DNA of 64,000 bases from Torreya grandis (taxonomy: Eukaryota; Streptophyta; Pinopsida; Cupressales; Taxaceae). Shown here piece after piece: positions 23,490 through 34,105 of the stretch; positions within the stretch are counted from its first letter, which is position 1; every line of letters begins with the position of its first letter. Below the pieces are notes generated by a model. That model saw only the letters and a program-made list of their open reading frames with translations, was not told where the DNA came from and did not search any database. The stretch is taken from assembly GCA_037957365.1 (NCBI GenBank), contig JARHVA010003260.1:1545001-1609000 (forward strand). The letters are read 5' to 3'. Made by a program: the position numbers and the translations under genes.

Positions 23490-24720
23490 CCCAATCACAA
23501 CATTAACAACGGTCCTTCATTCTTGTGGACATGAGACATTTGAGTGGCCTCGGTTGCATGACAAAGATTCCAACATCTTTTACAATATCAGAGATTGACA
23601 TTTTGTTGACATGTTCTTTGACTATCATTTGCAGTATGTACTTTTGTGCTATTTTGGACACCTTTGTGTCCCTATAGGGGAAGTCTTAAAAAATGGTTTG
23701 GGAAATCCATTACAATTGAGTGGTGGGTCACTTTGTTGTGGAAAAGATGGTGGTAGTTTTGGAAAAGTATTACTATTGGCTAAAGCTTCATCATGATCTC
23801 ACCAAGTAGATCAAGTCTTGCAAAGCTTGTGCGATTGTGAAGCCAACTGATTGAAAGCATGGTCTGTACACACCTCTGCTGATTTTAGACAAACCATGGG
23901 AGACTTTCAATGGATTTGATGTTGGGTGTTCCCATGACCAAGCATGGTCATGATTGCGTTTTTTTTGTGGTCGATAAGTTCTCGAAGGTCATAGTTTTAA
24001 CACCGTATAAAAAGGGAATCTCTGCAAAAGATATTTCCAAACTCTTCTTCGAGCATGTGTGTCTTCATTTTATCCTTCCACAAAAATTATGGGAAACAAG
24101 TTCCTTGCCATTTTCTACTCTACACTGTGGTCCATGATGGACATGAAATTGAATAAGTCTGTCTTCCATACTCAAATAGATGGACAAACATAAGCAGTCA
24201 ACTATATGATTGTGCATCTTTTTCAGATGTACCATACAAAACATCCATGCACATGGGATGAGGATATTCTATATGTCTAATATAGTTGCAATCAAGTCCT
24301 TCATGACTCCATGACATAGCTGTCTCAAATATGTCAATGTAACACTACATGTTGTGTTGGAAGAACCATCAATTGCTCAGAAAGAGTTGATAAGGCAACC
24401 TAGTTTGTTGAACGGATTCAACATGTTTAACAAGCTCATGAGATGCTACAAAAGACTAGTGAAAAGTACAAGCATTGTCATGATCGATATTATATTACCC
24501 ATTAGTTTCAGGTGGGCAACAAAGTTTGGTTGCATCTTCAAAAGAAGTGACTCAAGGCCCAAATAGGAAGCTCAGACCTCTGCAAAAATGGGCCATACAC
24601 CATCATCAAACAAGTGGGCAAAAATGCATTTGAACTCAACTTGCCACCTTACCGTGAGTTGGATCTAGTTCAATGCAAAATTACTCATCCGTACTTGCCA
24701 TTACTCTTGGACATACCAGA
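23490..24720 (+). pseudogene. Element C integrase remains
   Basis: From about 23780 the zinc-finger tail reads LHHDLTK...SCKACAIVKPT, then the core: GLYTPLLILDKPWETF, MTKHGHDCVFFVVDKFSKV (open 23910-24137) and LFFEHVCLHF. Further on are LWSMMDMKLNKS, DGQT, the CTWDEDILYV block, and then the C-terminal KVWLHLQKK-like and GPYTIIKQVGKNAFELNLPP blocks (about 24510-24650). Order and spacing match a complete gypsy integrase. Stops and frameshifts destroy it. Confidence 0.88.
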
Positions 24721-24965
24721 TTATGGTGAGTAGTTGCATAGCTCAAAGTTAAACCTTGATTTTGCGACACCAATGACCATTGATTATATAATTGATGTAG
24801 TGGTCAAAGAAATGAAGTATCAACAATCCCACTCTATTGGGTGTTAAGGCAGTGCAATTGGAAGTGGTTTACCTAGAACCATATTTAGTAGAAGTTTCCA
24901 CACTTGGTTCAAAACCTAGAAAAGACAAGGCCAATTGCTTCTCAAGGGGGAACGAGTGATCCATG

Positions 24966-25320
24966 TGACATTTTAGTATAAAATTCAGTAAGTTTTTGAA
25001 AATAATTTTTTGAGTATTTTTTTATGTTTTTCAAATTTTGCATTTTTAGCCAAATCCTTTGGAAGGGTGGTGAAGCTTTTGTTAGTGGCATTCAAAACTT
25101 GTTCATTTTTTAACCTTTCCAATGCACATTGTACTATAAGATTATGAGCAACAGTCAAGGAGATACGACCCCAACAAGTGGCACTACTAAAATATCCCCT
25201 ATAGTAACATTGCAATCTAAAATCTAGCTATTTGTTCTCATCTGACAGTTCGTTTCAACTTCCAAGAAGGATAGATGTCATCCACTTATGGGGTGACTCT
25301 TGGGTTCTTAAGGAGAACCC
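24966..25320 (+). repeat. 3' LTR of element C, first part
   Basis: The LTR starts TGACATTTTAG after a purine tract (ctcaaggggga) and stops at ggagaaccc, where element D is inserted. The rest resumes at 32192. Confidence 0.85.
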
Positions 25321-25323
25321 CTA

Positions 25324-25957
25324 TGCAGTCAAGGATAGGGGGTCCAATGAAGGACAACCTTGTCCTTGTAGCCTTTAATCCACACACACACACAAAGAGT
25401 TTGGAAATTAAAACAGTCACTTTTATTTATCTTTCTTCAAGAAATACAAAGCTTATACACCCCACACACTCCTCTCTTTGATTACAACACGAGAATGAGT
25501 CACACACACAACAATCCCCAATTGGACTAAACCCTAATCTTTACTTCTATGTGCTCCTACCCAAACACCTCATTCTCCTAGCAAGTCTCCTCTAACTCCA
25601 GCCGGCCTTTTTCAAATCCTTTCCTCCCCTTTTGTGCCTCATGGTGTGACTATTGGAATCCCATTCATTTTTAAAAACGCTCAAAATGTGCAACCAAAAG
25701 TTCCTGGGCTGTTACTCTTTCTGTGTGGGTGAAACCACCGCTTTATGGAGAGTAGCGGTTTTGTCATGAGACAAAGAACTTTGTGTCATTGACTGAAATC
25801 ATCATTTCTCTGTTCCATGAGCCTAATGAAATGTTATTGACTTCCCGAGGTCGTTTTAGGTCATCTTCTCATTGGCAATTGGGTTTGGATGAACATGAAT
25901 GCTGCTAAATATTTTTGGGTGATGCAGAGGATTGCTTGATTTGGGTATGCTCTTGCA
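25324..25957 (-). repeat. 3' LTR of element D
   Basis: This copy runs from TGCAGTCAAGG to TCTTGCA on the plus strand, 634 bp. It aligns with 31553-32189 over its full length, including a CA-rich tract and the gggtgatgca block. Confidence 0.88.
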
Positions 25958-26032
25958 TCAGACACATGAGGTAAACGTTTGTGAGCATGGTGCTTGCAAA
26001 TTTGGGCTAGATGGTAGAACTATCCTTTTGAC

Positions 26033-26362
26033 TTATGGACTAAATCCATGACATGCCTTCCACCATGTGAGGTACATTAACCTTTTCCAGCCACCTGGAC
26101 CACAGACCATCCTTCTCCACCAACTACTCACCTCGTCACTTGCCTTCCAGCCCTCACTGACCTTGGGCTGACCACCTCTGCCTAAGCTCAGCATCCCCCT
26201 TATGTCCTCAGCTGCAACCTCATCTTTTGCTATACGTGGTTGCGTTGACAACAACATTTTCTGCTCCACCTCCTTTTGAGATACACCTTTTGCATCCCTC
26301 TCCACCAGAAATGTATTGTACACTTCCTCTTTTTCCAACAAAACTTGATTTTTAACACACAT
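26033..26362 (-). pseudogene. Element D residual open frame after protease
   Basis: A 109-codon minus-strand frame between protease and the 3' LTR includes VLLEKEEVYNTFLVERDAKG and a Trp/Arg-rich end. Its first part resembles linker sequence between gypsy protease and RT. I recognise no RT motif. It may be the remnant left after deletion of pol. Confidence 0.4.
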
Positions 26363-26587
26363 GACAAGATGGCTTATATGCTCATTCGTCTTCCTTACCC
26401 TTCAAGTGACTGGTATACCTATGTACATCCTCCTAAACACTCACGGTGATAGCTCTTCCATTATAAAACATCTCACCATCAAATTGCCATGGCCTTTCTA
26501 ACAAAACATGGCACACACAGGTAGGACATATTCTTTACTAACCTTGCCTTGTTACCTACTAATCTGCATATCAACTTCAGAACATTC

Positions 26588-27744
26588 CTATACTATGATA
26601 TCATGACCCTTCAATAACCAGGGCACCCTATATGGCCCCAGGTGTGGTGTACATACCAAATTCAGCTTGGATACCATTTCAATGGACACTAAATTAATTG
26701 AACTTCCGCTATCAATTATAACATTGCAACACTTACCTTTCGTTCTGCACTTGGTTCTTAAAATGTGTCTTCTTTGGCATGCTTCCTCATACTTCTTCTC
26801 AACACTCAAGACTTTCCTCCTTGCTAAAAAAATCTCTCCTTGTTCAGGCTTCTTCATATGCTCAGGTGATGCTTCAGATTTTCATTGGCTTGTGCAACTC
26901 ATACCACACCCCCATTTCTCCTCCTTTCACCATCACATTGAGCATGAGTACATTCAAAAGCATGGTGACCAAATTCCCCATATTTGTAGCACATTCCATT
27001 GAACAATCTCCCACTTCCTCTCCCATAGCTGCCCCTTCCTCTCCCAAAGTCGGCTCCTTCTGTTGGTTGTTGATTTGACACTTGAGAAGTGCTAGATCCT
27101 TCCTTATTCTACTGCTGATTGCCCTCATGGGATGGCTGACCTCTACCACTGCTGAACCTCCCTTTTCCTCTTCACGCACTTTGTTGCCTTCTAGAGAATC
27201 TTTCTTCTACCCTTAAAGCATATTGATATGCTTCTTCCACCATATGCAATCTCACCATACTGATCTCATCTTGAATGTTTACCTGCAGCCCATTTATGTG
27301 TCATTCCACTTTTTCTTGGTCCATCTCAATATGACTAGCCCAAATTGTGATTTTGTAGAACTTTTCCGTGTAATTCTTTACACTTAGCTTCTGTTGCCTC
27401 AAGTTTTGTTACATTTTCAATATGTCTAATTGATAATCCGCAGGCAGAAATTTGCCTTTCAGTTTTGCAACCATCCTTTCTCAATGGGTAATCTTGTCTT
27501 TACCCCTTCTATTCCCCTTGGTCTGACTCTCTACCTCCTTCCATCATAGGGCTGCATGACCTTTCAACTTGGTTTGAGCCACTTTCACCTTCCTTTGGTC
27601 AGCCACTTTAGCAAATTCAAAGCACTCGTCCATCTCAATCAGCCAATCAATGAGCTCCTTAGGGTTCAAAGTTATTAAAAAACTTGGAACTTTCATCTTG
27701 ATTTCTCTTCCATGTTGGATATTACCTAGTGTCAGTACTAACAT
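26588..27744 (-). pseudogene. Element D gag (main part) and protease
   Basis: On the minus strand, 27744-27544 is open with KVPSFLITLNPKELIDWL and MDECFEFAKVADQRKVKVA, a gypsy gag capsid start. It continues with frameshifts through YTEKFYKI-type text to a glycine-rich linker and the zinc knuckle CYKYGEFGHHAFEC (about 27010). The second knuckle Cys is replaced by Tyr. Protease follows at 26857-26588 with CNVIIDSGSSINLVSIEMV, where the catalytic Asp-Ser-Gly triad is intact, and then LGPYRVPWLLKGHDIIV. Stops separate the parts. Confidence 0.85.
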
Positions 27745-27949
27745 AGTACAACATAGAGTTGTATTATTAGTTAGTCAAATAGATATGTTAGTAAGGTTGT
27801 TAGTAGAGATCACAGGTGGTTGTGAGAACACTCGTAGAATATAATATAGGTTTAGAGCTAATCGGTATTAGATAGAATCACATCCTAAAAAATAGGATGT
27901 CGATATTGTATAAATATATGTTTATGTTTAATAAGAAATTATCCTGATA
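27713..27949 (+). repeat. 5' LTR of element E
   Basis: It aligns with 29856-30097 from TGTTGGATATTAC to the shared end cctgata. The exact 3' terminus is uncertain because the two copies diverge there. Confidence 0.8.
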
Positions 27950-29855
27950 TGAGCAAATGTTGCCCATATTTTGTATCAAAGCAAGTTTTTGTGAGGGAAA
28001 GATAGAATTTTTTTATTTTTAATTGTAGGGTAGTTATTGTAAGGATTTTACACGTTTTAGATTGTTTTTGGTGTGAATATATAGTGTGAATTGATTTGGT
28101 GGTTTTGCTAAAAAAGAAATACAGTTTTAGACAGCCTCACAGAAATTGCAATATCTTATTCATTTTATAAGGAAATTCAAAGATTTAAAATGTTCTGGAA
28201 AGCTGAGGTATAGGAGAAAAAAACCCAGAGATATTTTAAATGTATGATTTGAGAGTAGTGAGAGCAGTTTTTTACAGAAAATAGATGTTTTAAGAATGTG
28301 CAAAATTGATTTGTAAATTGCAGAATGGTCAAAGACACCTGGCTGTTGAAGGTGGTGTTGAAACTACAAATCAATACAGCATAAAAACAGATTATCTTGT
28401 GTGGAAGATCTGCAAATCTAAAAAACATAAAGAAGCGTCCAAGGAGAGTGCTTGAAGAGAGGCACCATCTGGAGGGCCTGAGGTCTAAAAGCCAAGGCTT
28501 TGGCGCCACACATAGCAATAAAAAGTAAAAAAGGCGCAGCCCATCAAGCAAACACAACCATATAAAGAAGAAGCTATGCCAGGAAGAAATAAGAACTAGA
28601 AGAAGCGTGCAACAATTCTATTGAGCTCACAATTTCTTCTTTGCTGCAGTCTATGTGCACCTGGTCAAATTATGCTATTCGTATGATTCTGCCCAATCTG
28701 AGGCAGTGCATATCTTCAAATGGCTCTGCATTTTCCCCATATCGTGTAGATCTTTGTTGAATTCTCCATTCATACAAATCTTCTTCCAATGCCCACCAAT
28801 TCTGTCGGTTGGCATTGATAACATATAATATTAGCATTTTTTTTCTATTTAATAAGTTTTTTACATAGTTCTTAGCTTACATGGTCTTAGATGGTCAAGA
28901 TAGTATTTAAAGTTAATAAAAGAGTATATGTTTTAGCTTTTGCGTCGATTAGTGATGTATTTAATGTATAGTTTTTTGTAGTAGTTTCATTTGTGTTTTA
29001 AATGTATTAAAGTGCCTAGTCTATAGTTTGTATGTTTAGCAATAGGTTTATATAGAGTCAAATAATGTGTTAGTCTCTATAGTTTAAAGTTAATTGTTAA
29101 TTAGATGGCTTAGGTAAATAATTTGAAAATTAGATCTAGAATCCACTTTCAATAACTATATGCATGTCTTTAAAAGTCAAAAGTCAAATATCTTTTTCTG
29201 TAAGGGACGCATTATTGGGCGACCTTGACGTCCAATTGAATGAGTGTGTCCATTTTGAGGGTTGGTGTTTTTTCCTAAAATGAGATGCAGTTTGACCTAG
29301 ATATCTAGTTAAGTCACACTGGAGGTTGGAGGAAGGAGGCCCCACGATCTCAAGGTCAAATATCTAGGTATTGTTAGTTTGTTTTAGTGGCAAAACACAT
29401 TGCCCAAAAGACAATACAATTGAAGAGTTGTTAGTCATTAGATACATTGATGATGTACTCCAACTACAAATGATTTAGAAGACGTGTATTTGCTTGGTGA
29501 AGCACAACCAACCAGAGGAGTAGAACATAAGAAAAGTAGAGGCTCATGCCACACTTGATGTGAGTAGTGTGTGTCCCTACTCGTTGTAAAGGTCAGTACG
29601 ACTCAACTGACTGATCTCGTTGTGAATCATGTGTCTATTCATAGTTTTGGATAGTGTCTATGTCTGTATTCAATTTTTATATGATCTTGGATTAACGAAT
29701 GTGTCCCTATCCCTAATCAGAGATGTAGTGAGGCCATTCCCACTACCTTTGTTGGATTGGTGATATGTTTCCATCCAACGTTGTTTGTCTTGAATTGGCG
29801 TGTCCCAATTCCTTGCAGTATAGTTCATTTTCCGATGTTTGTACCAAGGGGGGAA

Positions 29856-30097
29856 TGTTGGATATTACTTAGTGTTAGTACTAACATAATATAGCATAGA
29901 GTTTGTTGTACTATTAGTGAATCATATAGATATGTTAGTAAGGTTGTTAGTAGAGATCACAGGTGGTGGTGAGAACTCTTTTAGAATGGAATATAGGTTG
30001 AGAATTAATGGGTATTAGATAGGAATCACATTCTCAAAAATAGGATGTCAATATTGTATAAATATATGTTTATGTTTAATAAGAAATTACCCTGATA
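29856..30097 (+). repeat. 3' LTR of element E
   Basis: It follows the purine tract directly. It may extend to 30106, where the sequence ends ctctaaca and would pair with the TGTT start. Confidence 0.8.
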
Positions 30098-30114
30098 GCT
30101 CTAACAAGCCTATC

Positions 30115-30312
30115 TTATCCTTCTTCCAATTGCTCAGGTGCGGGTCCCACATCTACTCCCATCTCTTCATGTTCTGCATCACTCACATCATCCCTCGGGA
30201 CAAATCCCCTTATTCTATGCTCTACAATGGCAACCAATCTTGTCTGCATAAATCTCAGCATTTCTACAATCTCATTGCATCTTCCTGGCCTACCCACTTT
30301 TCTTGGAGGCAT
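30115..30312 (-). pseudogene. Element D gag N-terminal part
   Basis: A 65-codon minus-strand frame starts MPPRKVGRPGRCNEIVEMLR and ends in an acidic stretch. The MPPR start and the spacing fit the N-terminus of a gypsy gag. The rest of gag lies beyond element E at 27744 and below, and hAT-2 is inserted 18 bp upstream of this start. Confidence 0.6.
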
Positions 30313-30329
30313 CTAAACTCTCTCTCAAC

Positions 30330-31385
30330 CATAGTTCCACGGGGACGCGCCCCCCCCCAAAACCCCGCATTTTGGGGATGGGGACATCCCCCAACCATCT
30401 CGCCACCTCCGCCAAGTTCTGCTGACGTCCAGAGGACGTCTCCCTCTGAGAGGGGATGTCCTCGAGATGTCTCCTTTTTGGACAGACGTCCATGGGACGT
30501 CGAGAAGTCCCTTGGACATCCAGGGGACGCCCAAAAGTCTCAGGGACGTCCAGGCGTCCCCCACGCAAGACAAAGTCATAAAGTGTTTTTTTTTTTGTTT
30601 AAATTTTTTTTGGATTTTTATGCTTTCTACCCTAACCCTAATTGCTAGTGGGACCCACCCCCACCCCCAAAGGCCTCTCAAAAGCCTTTCGTTTGTTGTC
30701 CTAGGTTTCTAGTTCGTCTGCTGCTGAGAGGAATTGGTCTACTTATAGTGCCTTGTGTTTCATTGACCACAACACACTTGCATACAAGGAGAGTCCAATA
30801 CCCAGATGGGAGATAGAGCCAGAGGAGCCAACACAGATTGATGATGATGCTACACAGATAGAGCTGGTTGGTATTAGCTTGGAGGAGCTTGAGCGTGTGG
30901 AGTCCAACAGTTCTAGTAATGAGGAGTTCCACATTGGGGATGATTAGCCATTGACTCATTGAGTCATTTGTATTTACTATTTACTTTTAGTATTTCACTA
31001 TTGTATTTTGTTTTTGAATATTGTTGATACTTGATTGTAATCATGAATCATCATTATGAAATTTTGAAAATTCAATGTTCAATCATCAATGTTTATTGTT
31101 TAATGTTCAATGTTAAATTGTTAATGTTCATTTTTCAATAGATCAAACTTGAAACTTAAATGATTAAATCACAATGTTAAATTGTTGATATTCAATGCAA
31201 TATACAGATAATCCTTATACATCTTTTTATAACTAATTTATCAAGTACTATATGTATTTCAGCACCGCCCCCCCACTGCCCCCCCCGCCGCCGCCCCCCT
31301 GCCATCCCCAAACTTAATCCCCCCGTCCCCCTGTCCGGGAAACGCGTCCCCCTGCCCCCCGTCCCTGAAACGCCGTGAAACTATG
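30330..31385 (+). mobile_element. hAT-2, hAT derivative keeping the transposase C-terminus (1,056 bp)
   Basis: It is flanked by a perfect 8-bp duplication ctctcaac (30322-30329 and 31386-31393). The ends are CATAGTTCCACGG and, from the right, CATAGTTTCACGG. It shares both subterminal regions and an internal block (gatacttgattgtaatcatgaatc) with hAT-1, so they are the same family. The left subterminal region has repeated ggacgtcc-like motifs; the right one is very C-rich. It lies in the 5' part of element D. Confidence 0.95.
30708..30947 (+). pseudogene. hAT transposase C-terminal fragment
   Basis: The frame contains SSSAAERNWSTYSALCFIDH, the hAT dimerisation-domain signature (S-A-A-E-R-x-W-S), and ends in an acidic Ser-rich tail with a stop at 30945-30947. 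A splice-acceptor-like ttgtcctag lies directly before it (30698-30706), so this is probably the last exon of the parent transposase. The DDE catalytic region and the zinc finger are absent. It cannot mobilise anything alone. Confidence 0.85.
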
Positions 31386-31535
31386 CTCTCAACCTGAACC
31401 TACTGCTGTGATCTCTTGTTTGCAGACGTATATAGGTCACGCACCTCTCTAGACCACTCTTTCAACACCTTGCTCTCTACCCATCTACACAAGATGGAAA
31501 ACATTCAACTCTCACTTATCCCAAAGTTGTTATCA

Positions 31536-31547
31536 GCTCTGATACTA
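31536..31547 (-). other. Primer binding site of element D
   Basis: On the minus strand this reads TAGTATCAGAGC, one base from the initiator-Met site, and lies just inside the LTR that starts at 31553. Confidence 0.8.
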
Positions 31548-31552
31548 ATTGA

Positions 31553-32189
31553 TGCAGTCAAGGATGAAGGGTCCAATGAAGAACAACCTTGTCCTTGCAG
31601 CCTTAAATCTACGCGCACACAATATGAATCTGGAAATCAAAACAAACACTAATATTTATATTTCTTGAGGAAATACAAAGCTTACACACCCCGCACACTC
31701 AGTCCTCTCTTTGATTACAACACGAGAATGAGTCTCTCACACACACAACAATCCCTAAATGGACTGAAATCTGCTCTCTGCTCCTCTGTGCTCCTACCCA
31801 AGCACCTCACTCTCCTAGCAAGTTTCCTCTAACTCCAGCTTGTCTTCTTCAAATTGTTTCCTCCCCTTTTGTGCCTCATGGAGTGAATTTTTGAATCCCT
31901 TTCATCTTAAAAAACGCTCAAAATGCACAACCAAAAGTTCTTGGGTCATTACTCTAACTGTGCAACTGCAGCGGGTGAAACCGTTGTGGTTGTTTTGTCA
32001 CGAGACTGAGAACTCTTCTCATTTGACTGAAACCATCTTTTCTCTGTTCCTTGAGCCTGATGAAATGTTACCGACTTACTGAGGTCCTTGCAGGTTGTCT
32101 TCTCACTGCCAACTGGGTTTAGATGCATATGAGCAGTACTAAATCTTTTTGGGTGATGCAAGATTGCTTGATCCGACAATGCTTCTGCA
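31553..32189 (-). repeat. 5' LTR of element D
   Basis: This 637-bp copy runs from TGCAGTCAAGG to CTTCTGCA on the plus strand and aligns with 25324-25957. The termini TGCA...TGCA are inverted. Confidence 0.88.
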
Positions 32190-32191
32190 TT

Positions 32192-32278
32192 AACCCTTCA
32201 AGTACATTTACTATTTTTAGTAACTTCAGTTTATGAATTGTATAACTATAAGATAGTTTTGAATGAAGAACGAAGAAA
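32192..32278 (+). repeat. 3' LTR of element C, second part
   Basis: The sequence aacccttcaa...ttttgaatgaagaacgaag matches 20314-20400 of C's 5' LTR and shows that D was inserted into C's LTR. Similarity stops near 32278. Confidence 0.8.
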
Positions 32279-32279
32279 G

Positions 32280-32600
32280 CTTACTGAAATGTTTGTTTCA
32301 ACTAGATAAGAAGAAAAACGGTTATGGGCACAATTATCAATTGAAACAGAGAAAAAACGATCCAAGTATTGGCATGCAAAACACATTTGAAAAATATGGT
32401 TTAAACCAGACATCTTTGTTCTAAAATATACTTGAAAATTAATCAAGAAAGACAAAAATTTGAAAATGTAGTGGGAAGGTCCTTACCGAATTTTGGTTTT
32501 GGAAAATGGAGCAGTACAATTCGAAAAATAGATGGAACTAAGCACCCCACATTGATCAATGCATCAAAGTGCAGACAATATCATGCTTGAAGAGATATCG
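32280..32600 (+). pseudogene. Element B integrase C-terminal region
   Basis: Read with stops, the text includes RSKYWHAKHI, WFKPDIFVLKYT, WEGPYRILVLENGAVQFE (near 32480-32525) and INASKCRQYHA. These match the end of plant gypsy integrase (the GDLVL, W-GPY and N-SKLR-YH blocks). It is in the same orientation as B and lies between the end of C and B's 3' LTR, so I assign it to B. Confidence 0.75.
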
Positions 32601-32814
32601 TAGTAAATTTTATAGAAATAGAACCATTAGAAGAAGAGCAATAAAAGAAACACGAACAATGACTGCCGGACAGAGGATAAAAACTTTGACCGCCGGATCG
32701 GAATTGGGACTGGAGAGTGCCGAACACACCTTATAATGACCGCCAAACATTGACATAAAGCCAAAAAGGGGGTAAACTGTTACAAATTTATAGTGGAAAT
32801 ACCAAAATCAAACA

Positions 32815-33569
32815 ACCCTTGCTTGAAGAAGCAGGTTATGAATTGGATGCATTTGAGCCATTGGAAACAAAATTATCTTTAAAAAATTAGTGGACCAGGT
32901 GGTGAATTCAGCAATGCAACTTATAATTGCAACAGAGGAAGCAAATGTTGACCACCAAGTTGATGTGGCAGGGCTGCGAGAATTTGTTGAGCAGGCAGTA
33001 TGGGACCAAGGGATTAGGCAGGAAACATTGGACAAGAAATTGGCATTTATGACACTCCCTGTTGTTAAGAAAACTCATGGGAAAACTTTGCTTGCACCAC
33101 CAGCAATGGAGGATGAAAGTATGATCTAAATATATCAAAACATATATTTCTTGTATAATGGGGCAGGTCAATACCACAGGATGTTTGAAATGGTATGGTC
33201 AGAATGGGTAGATAAGAATAAAGCGAAAGAGGAGGCAGGGATTGCTAAAATACACTTAGAATTGGAAATCGAAGGTGGAAACAGGTCCTTGCCTAAACAG
33301 AAGCCACCAAGGAAGAAATGGATATCACTTTTGTATATCAGGGGGAGTTATTGCTGACAGCACAAAGTACATATAACTTACATGTGGCCACAATCAATGA
33401 TTTAAAGTTTGGTATCGAGAAATTAAATCACTCAGTGATTGAGTGTGGTAAGGAGAACATGAACCTGAAAATTGAACTGGAAAATTTGGAGAACCTGCCA
33501 GTAGAAAAATTTAATTTCAGAGTGTACCCAATAGATACCATTCAGATGCCCGCATCTAACAGTGGATAA
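32815..33569 (+). pseudogene. Element B extra frame downstream of integrase
   Basis: Between integrase and the 3' LTR lie connected open pieces: 32815-32905 (LLEEAGYELDAFEPLETKLS), 32890-33129, 33151-33357 and 33318-33569. The predicted product is acidic, probably helical and rich in Glu, Lys and Leu, with coiled-coil-like spacing (LKFGIEKLNHSVIE). No membrane segment or envelope motif is visible. Some plant gypsy elements have an additional frame at this place whose function is not known. It is broken by at least two stops or frameshifts. Confidence 0.45.
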
Positions 33570-33871
33570 CGAATGCATGGAGCCATTGTTATTTCGGTTT
33601 GAAGGTTCTTATGGTTCCTATGTGCAACATGCATCAGCAAAGGTACCGGAAGCAATTTCTGAGTCAGTGCATCAAGAAGAGCAGCTGAATCCAAATAATC
33701 AGCAAGATCTGCAGTGATGTTTTAGGTACAGCTTAGGAAATGGCTGTGGGAGTTCAAGGGCACGTGTACGCAGCACAAGGGGATGAGACACAAACCGAAC
33801 AAAACACTTCTTTTCCAGCACAGCATGAAGATGACAGACAGGAGTATGTCTAAAATTTTAGTGGGTGATAG

Positions 33872-34105
33872 TTTACACAGCTTAGTGGGAACTTGGGTAG
33901 ATTAGTTTTACCAAGCAGTCTAAATATGTTAAACAGTCTCAAGACATTTAATTAAGCATTGAACCATCATTGTTCTATTGCAATATATAGCTGTTTATTG
34001 CATACATAGTTAAGTGGTGCATGCTGTTGTGTTCTGCTATTATATCTGATTTTTTTGCTTTCCGTATAAGGTGTGAAAGAACACTTTGTACTCTGCATGT
34101 TTACA
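33872..34105 (+). repeat. 3' LTR of element B, internally deleted
   Basis: It aligns with the beginning and end of 11354-12878 but lacks the middle. It ends gtttaca and is followed by attgtgg. Confidence 0.75.

Larger units (their letters stand above)
27713..30097 (+). mobile_element. Short LTR element E inside D gag, no coding capacity seen
   Basis: Two similar terminal repeats (27713-27949 and 29856-30097, both starting TGTTGGATATTAC) flank about 1.9 kb. A primer-site-like TTGTATCAAAGC lies at 27971-27982. A purine tract (ccaaggggggaa, 29844-29855) directly precedes the right repeat, so the element is on the plus strand. I see no gag or pol motif, which fits a non-autonomous LTR element. 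The gag of D resumes on both sides. Confidence 0.8.
25324..32189 (-). mobile_element. Ty3/gypsy-type element D, minus strand, gag-protease only
   Basis: D lies in the 3' LTR of C. The sequence aaccc occurs on both sides and C's LTR resumes without loss, but exact duplication limits are blurred. LTRs are 25324-25957 and 31553-32189. The primer site reads from 31547 down. Internal coding is gag and protease only; no RT, RNase H or integrase text is visible on the minus strand. D carries two further insertions, E and hAT-2. It resembles the terminal-repeat gag-only class of plant elements, or a large deletion derivative. Confidence 0.8.
19913..32278 (+). mobile_element. Ty3/gypsy element C, nearly full length but decayed, with D in its 3' LTR
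   Basis: C has a 5' LTR (19913-20540), a primer site, gag, protease, RT, RNase H, integrase with C-terminal extension, a purine tract (24943-24953) and a 3' LTR. The 3' LTR begins at 24966 and runs to about 25320. It continues at 32192-32278 after the nested element D, and its last part of roughly 190 bases is lost. Every reading frame contains stops. C lies at the point where B's integrase should continue. Confidence 0.85.
11354..34105 (+). mobile_element. Ty3/gypsy element B, old, with several nested insertions
   Basis: B is a plus-strand gypsy element of about 22.7 kb including nested DNA. Its LTR remains at 11354-12878 and 33872-34105 share several blocks: agcttagtggg, ctcaagaca, atcattgttctattgcaat and ctgctattatatctgat. 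The flanks read aattg before and attgt after, consistent with a target duplication. Inside are gag, protease, RT, RNase H, part of integrase and an extra frame after integrase. Elements H, hAT-1, C, D, E and hAT-2 lie inside it directly or at deeper levels. All frames are degenerate. Confidence 0.8.

Noticed and set aside
30130..30712. Open frames of 80-170 codons on both strands over the hAT-2 left end
   Set aside because: They cross the element boundary and run through GC-rich subterminal repeats, so they are artefacts of composition.
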